Origin: Romboutsia weinsteinii
GTDB taxonomy: Bacteria > Bacillota > Clostridia > Peptostreptococcales > Peptostreptococcaceae
Assembly: GCF_002250835.2 (NCBI RefSeq)
Contig: NZ_NOJY02000002.1
Coordinates: forward strand, 155,457 to 219,456
Length of the DNA stretch: 64,000 nt
Direction: 5' to 3'
The position numbers and the translations under genes are program-made. Under the pieces are notes generated by a model. That model did not search any database and was not told the origin of the DNA. It worked only from the letters and a program-made list of their open reading frames with translations. Below, in pieces: positions 35,122 through 43,856 of the stretch; positions within the stretch are counted from its first letter, which is position 1, and each line of letters begins with the position of its first letter.

Positions 35122-36507
35122 ATGATTCATGATATTGAATTTTATAAAAAAGTATTAGAAACTTCACATGATGAAATATGTGTTATAGATAAAAATAGTA
35201 CAATAATTTATTGCAATAAATCTTTTGAAGAAAATTATGGGATAAAAAGAGATGATATCATAGGCAAAAATGTTTCCTACTTGATGGAATCTGGATATGC
35301 TACCCAAAGCCCCATACAAAAGGTTATAGATACTAAGTCCCAAATATCTTTAGAACAAGAAACAAGTACCGGAAAAAAGCTAATAATTACTGCTACACCA
35401 AGATTTGATGAGGACAATCAAATTGAATTTATAGTAGAAAACTGCCGGGATATTACAGAACTAATTAATATAAAAAATAAATTAGAAGATACTAAAAAAC
35501 AAGTTAAGAAGTACAAACATGAGGTGGAAAGCTTATATCGAACTACTCTCAAACAAGAGGATAATATAATAATGAATGGAAGTGTCATGAAGCCTATTAT
35601 GCACATGGCAAATCAAATCTCTAAAACTGATGTTGTAGTTCTTCTTTTAGGTGAATCTGGTACTGGTAAAAGCTCTTTAGCCAGGCATATACACCATAAA
35701 AGTAATAGATCTAAAGGACCTTTTATAACTATTAATTGTTCTACAATCTCCCCTCACTTACTAGAGTCAGAACTTTTTGGCTATGCTCCTGGTGCTTTTA
35801 CTGGAGCTAATTCAAAAGGTAAAATCGGTCTAGTTGAACTAGCAAATGAAGGAACTTTATTTTTGGATGAAATTGGAGAACTTCCTAAAGATCTTCAAGT
35901 TAGATTTTTGCAATTTATTCAAGATAAAACATTCACACCTGTTGGGGCTATAAGAGAAAAGAAGGTTGATGTTAGAATCATATCCGCTACTAATGTTAAC
36001 CTACTAGAAAAAGTACATAAAAAAAAATTTAGGGAGGATTTATATTATAGATTAAATGTAGTTCAGCTAAAACTTCCTCCATTAAGAAATAGAAATGAGA
36101 ATCTAGTAGAACTTATAAAATACTACTTTAATAAATATTCAAGAGATTTTAATTTCAATAAAACAATTTCTCCCGAAGCAATAGATGTTATATCTAAATA
36201 CAACTTTCCTGGTAATATAAGAGAGTTACAAAATATAATACAAAGTATTTTAATCACTTGTAGTTTTAATCATATTACTACTAAAGATTTACCTAACTTA
36301 TTATTTTCAAATATGAATATGGATGATTTTTACACTAACAACAATGAGTACAATCAAGGCTTTGATGTAATGATGGATGAATATGAAAAGAATATAATAC
36401 TTACAACATACAATAAGTATAGAAGCTCTTATAAAGTTGCAAAAGAGCTTAAAATATCTCAGTCTAGAGCTAGCAGACTTATAAGAAAATATACCAGTGA
36501 TTACTAA
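35122..36507 (+). CDS. Sigma-54-dependent activator: PAS, AAA+, Fis HTH
   Basis: A 461-residue enhancer-binding protein. Residues 8-115 form a PAS domain (IVIDKNST and YCNKSFEENYG), 117-145 is a coiled linker, and 150-395 form the AAA+ domain with Walker A GESGTGKSS (177-185), GAFTGA loop (224-229) needed to contact sigma-54, and Walker B TLFLDE (245-250). Residues 425-458 form a Fis-type HTH (VAKELKISQSRASRLIRKY). The ATG has cggagga at proper spacing. The divergent exporter gene with a -24/-12 promoter and paired upstream sites is its likely target. Confidence 0.93.
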   Translation: MIHDIEFYKKVLETSHDEICVIDKNSTIIYCNKSFEENYGIKRDDIIGKNVSYLMESGYATQSPIQKVIDTKSQISLEQETSTGKKLIITATPRFDEDNQIEFIVENCRDITELINIKNKLEDTKKQVKKYKHEVESLYRTTLKQEDNIIMNGSVMKPIMHMANQISKTDVVVLLLGESGTGKSSLARHIHHKSNRSKGPFITINCSTISPHLLESELFGYAPGAFTGANSKGKIGLVELANEGTLFLDEIGELPKDLQVRFLQFIQDKTFTPVGAIREKKVDVRIISATNVNLLEKVHKKKFREDLYYRLNVVQLKLPPLRNRNENLVELIKYYFNKYSRDFNFNKTISPEAIDVISKYNFPGNIRELQNIIQSILITCSFNHITTKDLPNLLFSNMNMDDFYTNNNEYNQGFDVMMDEYEKNIILTTYNKYRSSYKVAKELKISQSRASRLIRKYTSDY

Positions 36508-36708
36508 TATAAGTTCAATATAGAAAAATAATACTTACAATATATCAATTAACAAATTTTACATATTGTAAATAGTTGTTTTTATTGCTACTATTAAACT
36601 GATTTGAATTATTTATTTAATAATGGGAATAAATAATTTATATGTATAATCTACCATATTTTAATAATTTACTTAATTTAGATTAATTAAGTTTTAAGAG
36701 GTGTAAAT

Positions 36709-37296
36709 ATGTTAATGAGTACTCACTTTACAATAGCAAAATCAGTAATTGACAACATAGATCCTACTAAATCATTTTTTTTTAGTGAAAATAATTTTAT
36801 TTACGGTAATCTAAAGCCTGATGCTGTATCTAAGTATTTTTTAGAAAAACACTATCTTGATGAATCTTATGATATGATAAAATCTAAAATAGAGTACTTA
36901 TGTAATCTTACTTTGGATGATATTTCTAAATATTTTTCAGTTAGTAAAATAAGCCAAGAGCTAGGCGTAATATGCCATTTTTTATGTGATTTTTTCTGTG
37001 TCGCTCATAGCCAACGCTGGAAACTTAACCACAGCATGAGTAAGCACATAATTTATGAAAAAGAGCTTCATATTGCTGCTAAAAATACAAATTTATCTAA
37101 GTTTAAAGGAGATGTTATATCAGAAGGTTGTTTTGATACATTCTTTAATAAACTTTATCAAGAATATATAACTAGCATTGGATGTAAGAATGACTTATTA
37201 TTTTCTACATATATATGTAATAGTGTAGTGAATCATATTTTAGATTGCATTCTTTTAAACACTGCAAATTCTTATACTTTAATAAATTGTGGATAA
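36709..37296 (+). CDS. Short zinc-dependent phospholipase C-family protein
   Basis: A 195-residue protein. HFTIAKSVI at the start, VYGN-like FIYGNLKPDAVSKYF, EKHYLDESYDMI and the helix ELGVICHFLCDFFCVAHSQRW with following His residues match the short branch of the Zn_dep_PLPC family. The His/Asp pattern can bind zinc. There is no signal peptide. ATG 36709 follows aagaggtg. Its function in the cell is unknown; phospholipase activity is inferred only from the fold. It ends at a hairpin terminator shared with the HAD gene end. Confidence 0.75.
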   Translation: MLMSTHFTIAKSVIDNIDPTKSFFFSENNFIYGNLKPDAVSKYFLEKHYLDESYDMIKSKIEYLCNLTLDDISKYFSVSKISQELGVICHFLCDFFCVAHSQRWKLNHSMSKHIIYEKELHIAAKNTNLSKFKGDVISEGCFDTFFNKLYQEYITSIGCKNDLLFSTYICNSVVNHILDCILLNTANSYTLINCG

Positions 37297-37300
37297 TAAA

Positions 37301-37331
37301 AATGGTGTTGAAGTTAACATTCAACACCATT
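37301..37331 (+). terminator. Terminator of the phospholipase-like gene
   Basis: A 12-bp stem AATGGTGTTGAA/TTCAACACCATT followed by a T-run; it overlaps the end of the convergent HAD gene. Confidence 0.8.
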
Positions 37332-38099
37332 AATTTTTTCTATAATTTTTATTACTTCACTTACACTTTTAGAAGTATAATTTGAACTTTTTTTAACATC
37401 CTCTCTTGCACCTTCCATTGCAAAACTATATTTAATATTTTCAAGCATATTTATATCATTTGGAGAGTCCCCAATTGTGGCAATTTCATCTTCTGATACA
37501 TTTAGTAGAGTACATACATACTCTATACCCTTTATTTTTGATACATCTTTATGTACAAGGTTTAAAGTATTTGAACTAGAAAAATAAATATCTAAAACTT
37601 CATTAAATTCACTTTTTAGGTATAGCTCTATTCGATTTAGCTCTTTTACATCTTCTGATACAACTCCGATATTACCGACTAAATTATCAAATCTATCTCT
37701 AGTTACAAATTTTTTATCTATTATTACGTCAGTACTATATATATTAAAAGCATCTGTATCTTCTGGTATAACAATTTTTCCATCATATTTAAAATATAAA
37801 TGTGCATTATTAGATTCAAATCTATTAATTACTTTTTTTACTAAATTATCATCTATTGTTTTCTTAAAAACCATATCACCATCTTTATTGTGTATAAATG
37901 CACCATTTTCACATATATAGTATCCATCTAAATCAAAACTATCTTCTACCATCTTATATGCCTGCTTAAATATACGACCTGTTGCTACATGGAACTTAAC
38001 GCCTTGTTCTTCTATTCTTTCTATGGCTCTAGAATCTTCCTCACTAATTCCACCATGGTATAAAGTACCATCTAAGTCACAAAATATATGTCTAATCAT
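37314..38099 (-). CDS. HAD superfamily Cof-type phosphatase
   Basis: A 261-residue soluble hydrolase. Motif I is DLDGTLYHG at residues 8-16, motif II lies in HVATGR, and motif III/IV in ATIGDSPNDINML. The long cap domain in the middle is type C2, as in the Cof/YbiV group that act on sugar phosphates, phosphorylated cofactors or FMN. The exact substrate cannot be told. The gene starts at ATG 38099 after aaggagg, 11 bases after the cinA stop, so it is probably in one operon with cinA. Confidence 0.87.
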   Translation of the reverse strand: MIRHIFCDLDGTLYHGGISEEDSRAIERIEEQGVKFHVATGRIFKQAYKMVEDSFDLDGYYICENGAFIHNKDGDMVFKKTIDDNLVKKVINRFESNNAHLYFKYDGKIVIPEDTDAFNIYSTDVIIDKKFVTRDRFDNLVGNIGVVSEDVKELNRIELYLKSEFNEVLDIYFSSSNTLNLVHKDVSKIKGIEYVCTLLNVSEDEIATIGDSPNDINMLENIKYSFAMEGAREDVKKSSNYTSKSVSEVIKIIEKINGVEC

Positions 38100-38110
38100 T
38101 TATGACCTCC

Positions 38111-39346
38111 TTAAATATTTATTAACTCTACTCTTAAGTCATTTAATAAATTCTTAGTAGTTGCTAATCTTACTCTAGCTCTATCTCCACTAAGATTATA
38201 TTTTTTTACCATTGTTTTTCCATTTATATATATACCAACATATACTAAGCCAACTGGTTTTTCATCAGTACCACCTTCTGGACCTGCAATTCCTGTAGTA
38301 GATAAACCAATATTTGTATTTAGCATCTTAGATACCCCTTCAGCCATTTCTCTAGCTGTTTCTTCACTTACTGCTCCATAAGTTTCTAGTGTATCCTTTT
38401 TCACACCTAATCTTTTCATTTTTGCTTCATTTGAATAAGTAACACAACCTTCCATAAATACTTGAGATATTCCTGGATAGTTGATTAGAGATGAAGATAC
38501 CATACCTCCTGTACAAGACTCAGCTACTGCTATTGTTAACTTCTTTTCTACTAATAATTTTGCAACTACTTCTTCTAATGTAGTTTCTCCTTCACCATAA
38601 ATAAAATCACCCACTCTAGACTTTATTTCATTTAAAACAGGATCTATTAATAATTCAGCTTCCTCTTCAGTCTTTGCCTTAGCTGTAATTCTTAATATAG
38701 CCTCCATTTCTTTCGCATATGGTGCAACAGTTGGATTAGTTTGCTTATTTATTATATCGATTACTTCAGATTCTAATGTAGACTCACCTATTCCAAATGT
38801 TCTTATTGTCTTTGATAATAAAATATCATCTGTTAAACTTAGTAAGTATGGTTTTACTGACTTATCAAACATTAATTTCATTTCTCTTGGAGGTCCTGGT
38901 AGTACAATTATTATTTTATTATCCTTATTAAATATAGCCCCTGGAGCTGTTCCATTATTATTTTCAAGGATTATAGCCTCTTTGGGAAAATATGCCTGCT
39001 TTTTATTATTTGCAGTAGCTACTCTACCTAGTCTTTCAAAATATTTTTGTATCTTATCCCAAGAAGGCTCATGCAACTCAAGCTTTTGGTTAAAGAATTT
39101 TGCCGCAACTTCTTTAGTTATATCATCATTGGTCGGTCCAAGGCCTCCAGTGGCAATCACTATATCACTTCTTTTTAAACTTTCTTCAAAGCAACCTAGA
39201 AGTCTATTTTCATTATCACCTACAGTTCCTTGGTAATATACATCTATTCCAAGACTCGCTAATTCTTGTGCAAGGTATTGAGAATTAGTATTTACTATAT
39301 CACCTAATAGTATTTCTGTTCCTACACTTAGTATCTCTGCTTTCAT
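38111..39346 (-). CDS. cinA: CinA: nicotinamide-nucleotide amidohydrolase / competence-damage protein
   Basis: A 411-residue two-domain protein. Residues 1-170 form the MoaB/MogA-like COG1058 domain (GTEILLGDIVNTNSQYL, ATGGLGPTNDD, VLPGPPREM). Residues about 250-411 form the CinA deamidase domain (AVAESCTGGMVSS, GAVSEETAREMA, STTGIAGPEGG). The pair hydrolyses ADP-ribose and nicotinamide mononucleotide in pyridine nucleotide recycling. Length is normal for the family. It overlaps no other gene and precedes the HAD gene by 11 bases. Confidence 0.94.
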   Translation of the reverse strand: MKAEILSVGTEILLGDIVNTNSQYLAQELASLGIDVYYQGTVGDNENRLLGCFEESLKRSDIVIATGGLGPTNDDITKEVAAKFFNQKLELHEPSWDKIQKYFERLGRVATANNKKQAYFPKEAIILENNNGTAPGAIFNKDNKIIIVLPGPPREMKLMFDKSVKPYLLSLTDDILLSKTIRTFGIGESTLESEVIDIINKQTNPTVAPYAKEMEAILRITAKAKTEEEAELLIDPVLNEIKSRVGDFIYGEGETTLEEVVAKLLVEKKLTIAVAESCTGGMVSSSLINYPGISQVFMEGCVTYSNEAKMKRLGVKKDTLETYGAVSEETAREMAEGVSKMLNTNIGLSTTGIAGPEGGTDEKPVGLVYVGIYINGKTMVKKYNLSGDRARVRLATTKNLLNDLRVELINI

Positions 39347-39405
39347 AATTTCACCCTTTCTAGCTATAATTTTTTCATTTTTATATAATTAATGTAATTA
39401 ATACA

Positions 39406-39435
39406 AAAAAAGCTTAGCAAATGCTAAGCTTTTTT
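39406..39435 (-). terminator. Terminator after tRNA-Cys
   Basis: Stem AAAAAAGCTTAGCA/TGCTAAGCTTTTTT with a two-base loop, immediately downstream of the tRNA on the minus strand. Confidence 0.85.
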
Positions 39436-39440
39436 ATTAT

Positions 39441-39514
39441 TGGAGGCGGCACCCAGATTTGAACTGAGGATCAAGGAGTTGCAGTCCACTGCCTTACCAC
39501 TTGGCTATGCCGCC
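39441..39514 (-). tRNA. tRNA-Cys (anticodon GCA)
   Basis: On the minus strand the gene starts GGCGGCATAGCCAAGTGG and ends GGGTGCCGCCTCCA. The 7-bp acceptor stem GGCGGCA/TGCCGCC is perfect, and the D arm, TTCAAATC T loop and anticodon loop CTGCAAC are present. The anticodon is GCA, so it is cysteine. The discriminator is U, as expected for tRNA-Cys, and CCA is encoded. Length is 74 nt. Confidence 0.96.
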
Positions 39515-39756
39515 TTGTTTTATAAGTAAATTATAGTACAGTTTCATATAGATATCTACTATTTTTTAGAAAAACTTTTTTTAAAATTTAATTATAAAAA
39601 CCACAACTATCAAAAACTCTCTCCTTAGTGGTACTTTCAAGTACTTATATTTTTACATATACTTAAATTACAAATATAAAAATCCTAAACCAGTGTAATT
39701 TCAAGTTATTGATTGCAAAGGTTAATTAAAATATAAAATATATTGGAGTGATAATT

Positions 39757-40656
39757 ATGATGAAAGTTGCAGTTATAATGGGTGGTATATCTTCTGAGAG
39801 AGACGTTTCACTTAATTCAGGTAGAGAAGTTTATAATAACCTTAATAGAAATAAATATGAAGTTATAAAAATAGTGATAGATAATAAAAAAGATGTTTTT
39901 ACTAAGATAACTGATGATATAGATTTTGCATTTATAGTACTACATGGTAAGTTTGGTGAAGATGGTTGTATACAGTCAGTACTAGAGGCTATGGATATAC
40001 CTTATTCTGGTTGTGGTCCTTTAACAAGTGGATTGTGTATGGATAAAAATATTGCTAAAACTTTACTAAAGCAGGCTAACCTTCCTACTGCTGATTGGTT
40101 AGTAGTAAAATCAGTTGATGAAATAGATTATAATAAAATTGAAGAAATAGGATATCCTGTTTTTATAAAACCAAATAGTGGCGGTTCAAGTGTTGCTACA
40201 TTCTTTGTACATTCTAAGGAAGAAGTATGTGAGGCAGTAAAAAAAGGTTTAGAATTCGATAATTGTGTTATGATCGAAAAATATATCCCTGGTGGAGAAT
40301 ATACTTCGTTCGTACTAAATGGAGAAGTCTTCCCTACTATATCAATAAAATCTCCAACAGAATTCTTTGATTATGAAGCTAAATATTCTTCAAATGGAGC
40401 TCATGAAGAAGTTGTTTACCTAGAAGAAGAACTTCAAAATAAAATAAACGAAATATCTAAGACTTGCTGGGATATTTTTAATTGCAAAGCATATGTAAGA
40501 GTTGATATTATAATAAGTAATAATGTACCTTATGTGCTTGAGTTAAATACTCTTCCAGGTATGACTCAAACTAGTTTAATTCCTAGAAGCGCAAAAGCTA
40601 ATGGTGTAGATTTTAGTGAGCTATTAGATAAAATAATAGAATACTCTCTAAACTAA
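39757..40656 (+). CDS. ddl: D-alanine--D-alanine ligase
   Basis: A 299-residue ATP-grasp enzyme joining two D-alanines for peptidoglycan precursors. Motifs are VAVIMGGISSERDVSL at the N-terminus, FIKPNSGGSSVA (ATP binding), IEKYIPGGEYT, and the C-terminal VLELNTLPGMTQTSLIPRSA with metal ligands. It is a short form typical of Clostridia. The frame begins at GTG 39748, inside the ggagtg site; the real start is ATG at 39757 (or 39760). The MocR gene follows 21 bases later. Confidence 0.94.
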   Translation: MMKVAVIMGGISSERDVSLNSGREVYNNLNRNKYEVIKIVIDNKKDVFTKITDDIDFAFIVLHGKFGEDGCIQSVLEAMDIPYSGCGPLTSGLCMDKNIAKTLLKQANLPTADWLVVKSVDEIDYNKIEEIGYPVFIKPNSGGSSVATFFVHSKEEVCEAVKKGLEFDNCVMIEKYIPGGEYTSFVLNGEVFPTISIKSPTEFFDYEAKYSSNGAHEEVVYLEEELQNKINEISKTCWDIFNCKAYVRVDIIISNNVPYVLELNTLPGMTQTSLIPRSAKANGVDFSELLDKIIEYSLN

Positions 40657-40677
40657 ATTAAAATTAGAGGTGATGAG

Positions 40678-42129
40678 TTGTTATTTTCAAAACTAAATAT
40701 AAATAATGATGAACCAATTTATATACAAATAAAAAATCATATCAGTACTATGATATCAAAGGGATTAATTCCTAATAATAGTAAGCTCCCTTCTTCAAGG
40801 GAGCTTAGTCAGTTGTTAGGAGTCAGCAGAAATTCTGTAATGCTTGCTTATGAGGAACTTAAAAGTGATGGTTTTATTTACTCTATATCTGGTAAGGGAA
40901 CTTTTGCATCTTCTAATAATATATCTCCTAATTCCACTTGGCAGCTAAACTGGGATAGCTTTGAAAATGAGTATTCTAAGACTGCAAATAAATTAGATAT
41001 TGTAAAAAATGAAATTACTTGGCAAAACAATTTAATCTCTTTTAAGAGTATTTCTCCAAATGGAGAGCTGTTTGACATAGATGAATTAAAAAAATCTTTT
41101 TTAAATAGAATTTCTTTAGAAGGTCATAAACTACTTAACTATGGCTATGCCCAAGGATATAAACCTCTTATAGACTATCTTCATGATTATATGAGTCTTA
41201 AGGGAGTTGATACATCTAATAAGGAAATATTAATTACTAATGGATTTACAGAGGGCTTAGACCTTATACTATCTTCCTTTATGAATCGTGGGGACTATAT
41301 AATTTGTGAGAATCCTACTCACAATACAGCTATTAAAGTTATGAAGGCTATGGGTATAAATATTATAGGTGTAGATATTAATAAAGATGGCCTCGATTTT
41401 AATATGTTAAAAGAAAAGCTAAAGCTATATAAAGATAAAATAAAATTTGCTTATATTACTCCTTCTTATCATAACCCTACTGGTGTAGTAATGCCTCCAG
41501 AAAGTAGGTCTATATTTTACAATTTAATGAAGACATACAATATAGCAGTAATTGAGGATGGATTCAACGAAGAACTTCTCTACTCTAGTTCTCACATATT
41601 TCCTATCTGTTCTTTAGATAATCTAAATAATGGAGTTGTCTATATTGGAAGCTTTTCTAAAATATTATTTCCAGGTTTAAGAATAGGATGGATACTGGCA
41701 GATAAAAATGTAGTTAGTAAATTAGAAAGTGTTAAAAGATGTAGAAATATTCATGTGTCTTTCTTAGATCAAGGAATTCTTTATGATTATTTAAGTAATG
41801 GATGTTTTGAAAAATATATAAAAAAAATACGTAAATTCTATGGCGATAAATTCAATTTTGCTTACGACTGTGTAAAGAAATATATACCTTGTAACTATAT
41901 ACTTGGCGACGGTGGATTACACTTATTTATTAAACTAAAAAATATAGACTCTCGAAAACTACTCCTTAGGTGCTACGATAAGGGTGTAATATTTATGCCT
42001 GGTGATGTATTTTATGTTGATGATAAAGTCTATGATACATTAAGGCTTGGATTTTCAAGGATATCAATTGAGGATATAGAAAAAGGAATTAAAATAATAG
42101 GAGATACTATAAGAGAATTGAGTAATTAA
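40678..42129 (+). CDS. MocR-type GntR/aminotransferase regulator
   Basis: A 483-residue fusion. Residues 1-75 form a GntR winged helix (PIYIQIKNHISTMI, KLPSSRELSQLLGVSRNSVMLAYEEL). Residues 115-480 form a fold-type I aminotransferase domain, including TPSYHNPTGVVMP, a GSFSKILFPGLRIGW motif with the PLP lysine, and VFYVDD. MocR regulators sense PLP or amino-acid adducts (PdxR, GabR, EhuR). Translation starts at TTG 40678 with gaggtg five bases before. It follows ddl closely, and the D-Ala connection is suggestive but unproven. Confidence 0.9.
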   Translation: MLFSKLNINNDEPIYIQIKNHISTMISKGLIPNNSKLPSSRELSQLLGVSRNSVMLAYEELKSDGFIYSISGKGTFASSNNISPNSTWQLNWDSFENEYSKTANKLDIVKNEITWQNNLISFKSISPNGELFDIDELKKSFLNRISLEGHKLLNYGYAQGYKPLIDYLHDYMSLKGVDTSNKEILITNGFTEGLDLILSSFMNRGDYIICENPTHNTAIKVMKAMGINIIGVDINKDGLDFNMLKEKLKLYKDKIKFAYITPSYHNPTGVVMPPESRSIFYNLMKTYNIAVIEDGFNEELLYSSSHIFPICSLDNLNNGVVYIGSFSKILFPGLRIGWILADKNVVSKLESVKRCRNIHVSFLDQGILYDYLSNGCFEKYIKKIRKFYGDKFNFAYDCVKKYIPCNYILGDGGLHLFIKLKNIDSRKLLLRCYDKGVIFMPGDVFYVDDKVYDTLRLGFSRISIEDIEKGIKIIGDTIRELSN

Positions 42130-42163
42130 AAATAGCCCAGGTTAAAACTTACTTGGGCTATTT
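42130..42163. terminator. Terminator between convergent genes
   Basis: AAATAGCCCAGGT pairs with ACTTGGGCTATTT (one G-T pair), with A- and T-rich flanks. Confidence 0.75.
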
Positions 42164-42947
42164 ATTTAACTTTGTTTCTTTTTTTAATAAAATTATTATT
42201 ATTTAATATCTTCATAGATTCTTTTAGTTCGTTAATATCTATTATTTCTAAAGATATACTTACATCGTTTAATTTGCTATCAATATAATTTAGTATCTCT
42301 AGAACATCAATACTTCCATTAATAATCCCTAAATGACTATCTTTAGAAGCATCATTATTATGTATATGAAAATGGCCTATTCTATTCCCTAGTCCATCTA
42401 TCCATTCTCTAACACTAAGATTAGAGTAAGCATTTATATGGCCAATATCTAGACATACAGAAAGATTTGGATTATTTACTTCATCAATCAAAGCCTTTAT
42501 CCACTTATAATCTTCATCCAAAACATTCTCTATATGTATTGCTATACTTTCATCTTTATCTTTCATAAAGTCTTTCCAAAAGTTAGCCGAATTTCTTATC
42601 CATTCTTTTTCGTAATAGGTGTTTGGGGCATAACCGTTATGAAATACTATCTTCTTTGCTCCTAAATCTTTAGCTACCTGATAAGCTTGTTCAAATCTAT
42701 AATTTGCCACCTGAGATATTAGTTTATCTCGACTTCCTGGTATCAAATCCGCATAAGGTCCGTGTAGCGATATTTCTATATTATCACATAAATTTCCAAG
42801 TTCATCTTTATATTCTTTTATATATTTTTCTTTATCATCTAAAATAAATGGGCTTGCAAATATAACAGCCTCAATTCCAACATCATACTCTTCTATAATC
42901 GGTAGAACAACTTTAGTTTCATTTAATTGCGAAATATAAATCTTCAC
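42162..42947 (-). CDS. Xylose isomerase-like TIM-barrel (AP endonuclease 2 family)
   Basis: A 261-residue TIM-barrel protein. Characteristic stretches are SLHGPYAD, KKIVFHNGY, IHIENVLDED, SVCLDIGHINAY and IGHFHIHNNDASKDSHLGI, giving the His, Glu and Asp metal ligands of the sugar phosphate isomerase/epimerase or endonuclease IV fold. The substrate is unknown. It starts at GTG 42947 with aaggaga before it. It is monocistronic. Confidence 0.82.
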   Translation of the reverse strand: MKIYISQLNETKVVLPIIEEYDVGIEAVIFASPFILDDKEKYIKEYKDELGNLCDNIEISLHGPYADLIPGSRDKLISQVANYRFEQAYQVAKDLGAKKIVFHNGYAPNTYYEKEWIRNSANFWKDFMKDKDESIAIHIENVLDEDYKWIKALIDEVNNPNLSVCLDIGHINAYSNLSVREWIDGLGNRIGHFHIHNNDASKDSHLGIINGSIDVLEILNYIDSKLNDVSISLEIIDINELKESMKILNNNNFIKKRNKVK

Positions 42948-43112
42948 AAGTATCTCCTTCCAAGCTAAAATTTTTCATATAACTTAATTCTATAACTCAA
43001 TTAATCAATTTTCAACAAAATTATATTTATAAATACTTCTACTCTCTAATGTCCTAATGAGTTATAATATAAAGAGATTTCAAGAGTACAGTATAATGTT
43101 AGGAGATTTTAA

Positions 43113-43829
43113 ATGAGTAAAATTAAACGTTTATCAACATCACTAATAATGGCAACTCTGATGTTATCTATGTTAGGATGTAGTAATAATTTAAAAGATA
43201 CATCTTCCTCTAATGAAAATTCTAATACCAATGAAGCTATAATTGCTGAGGAAGAAAAAATAGTAGAAACTTTCTCTTATTCTTCTATTCCAGAAAATAT
43301 AAAGAAAGATATGCTTGGAAAATCAATGCCTTTACATGAACCACTGAGTTTTGATAATTTATCTTATTTAAGGATAACATACTATGGATTTGATGAAAAA
43401 ACTCATATAGGAGAAATGGTAGTAGATAAAAGAGTTGCAGCTGAAGTTGTAGATATATTTAAGGAACTTTATGAAAAAAAGTACTCTATCGAAAAAATAA
43501 AATTAATAGATAAATATGATGCTATTGATGAGTCCTCTATGTCTGATAATAACTCATCTTCTTTCTGCTATAGAACTATAGCTAATACTAACACTGTATC
43601 AAATCATGGAAAAGGACTTGCAATAGATATAAATCCATTACAAAATCCTCACGTTATTGGCAATAAGACCAGCCCTGAAAGTGGGTATGCATATGCTGAT
43701 AGGTCTAATACAAAAATGGGTATGATACAAGTTGGCGATGATTGCTACAATGCTTTTACTAGCAGAGGCTGGAGCTGGGGAGGACATTGGAAAAACCCTG
43801 ACTATCAACATTTTGAAAAATCAATTTAA
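43113..43829 (+). CDS. M15-family peptidase lipoprotein
   Basis: A 238-residue lipoprotein with a lipobox LSMLGC (Cys23) after a hydrophobic signal. The C-terminal half is a D-Ala-D-Ala carboxypeptidase/L-Ala-D-Glu endopeptidase domain of M15_4 type, with zinc ligands in SNHGKGLAIDINP and in GGHWKNPDYQHFE. It should cut peptidoglycan peptides at the outer face of the membrane. The residues between (about 24-90) form a linker rich in Ser, Asn and Glu. Start ATG has an aggaga site. Confidence 0.86.
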   Translation: MSKIKRLSTSLIMATLMLSMLGCSNNLKDTSSSNENSNTNEAIIAEEEKIVETFSYSSIPENIKKDMLGKSMPLHEPLSFDNLSYLRITYYGFDEKTHIGEMVVDKRVAAEVVDIFKELYEKKYSIEKIKLIDKYDAIDESSMSDNNSSSFCYRTIANTNTVSNHGKGLAIDINPLQNPHVIGNKTSPESGYAYADRSNTKMGMIQVGDDCYNAFTSRGWSWGGHWKNPDYQHFEKSI

Positions 43830-43856
43830 AATTTATAATATAAAGGTGATAATTAT

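Noticed and set aside
36508..36708. AT-rich gap after the sigma-54 activator searched for another -24/-12 promoter.
   Set aside because: No GG-N10-GC match with TGGC/TTGC elements was found there.
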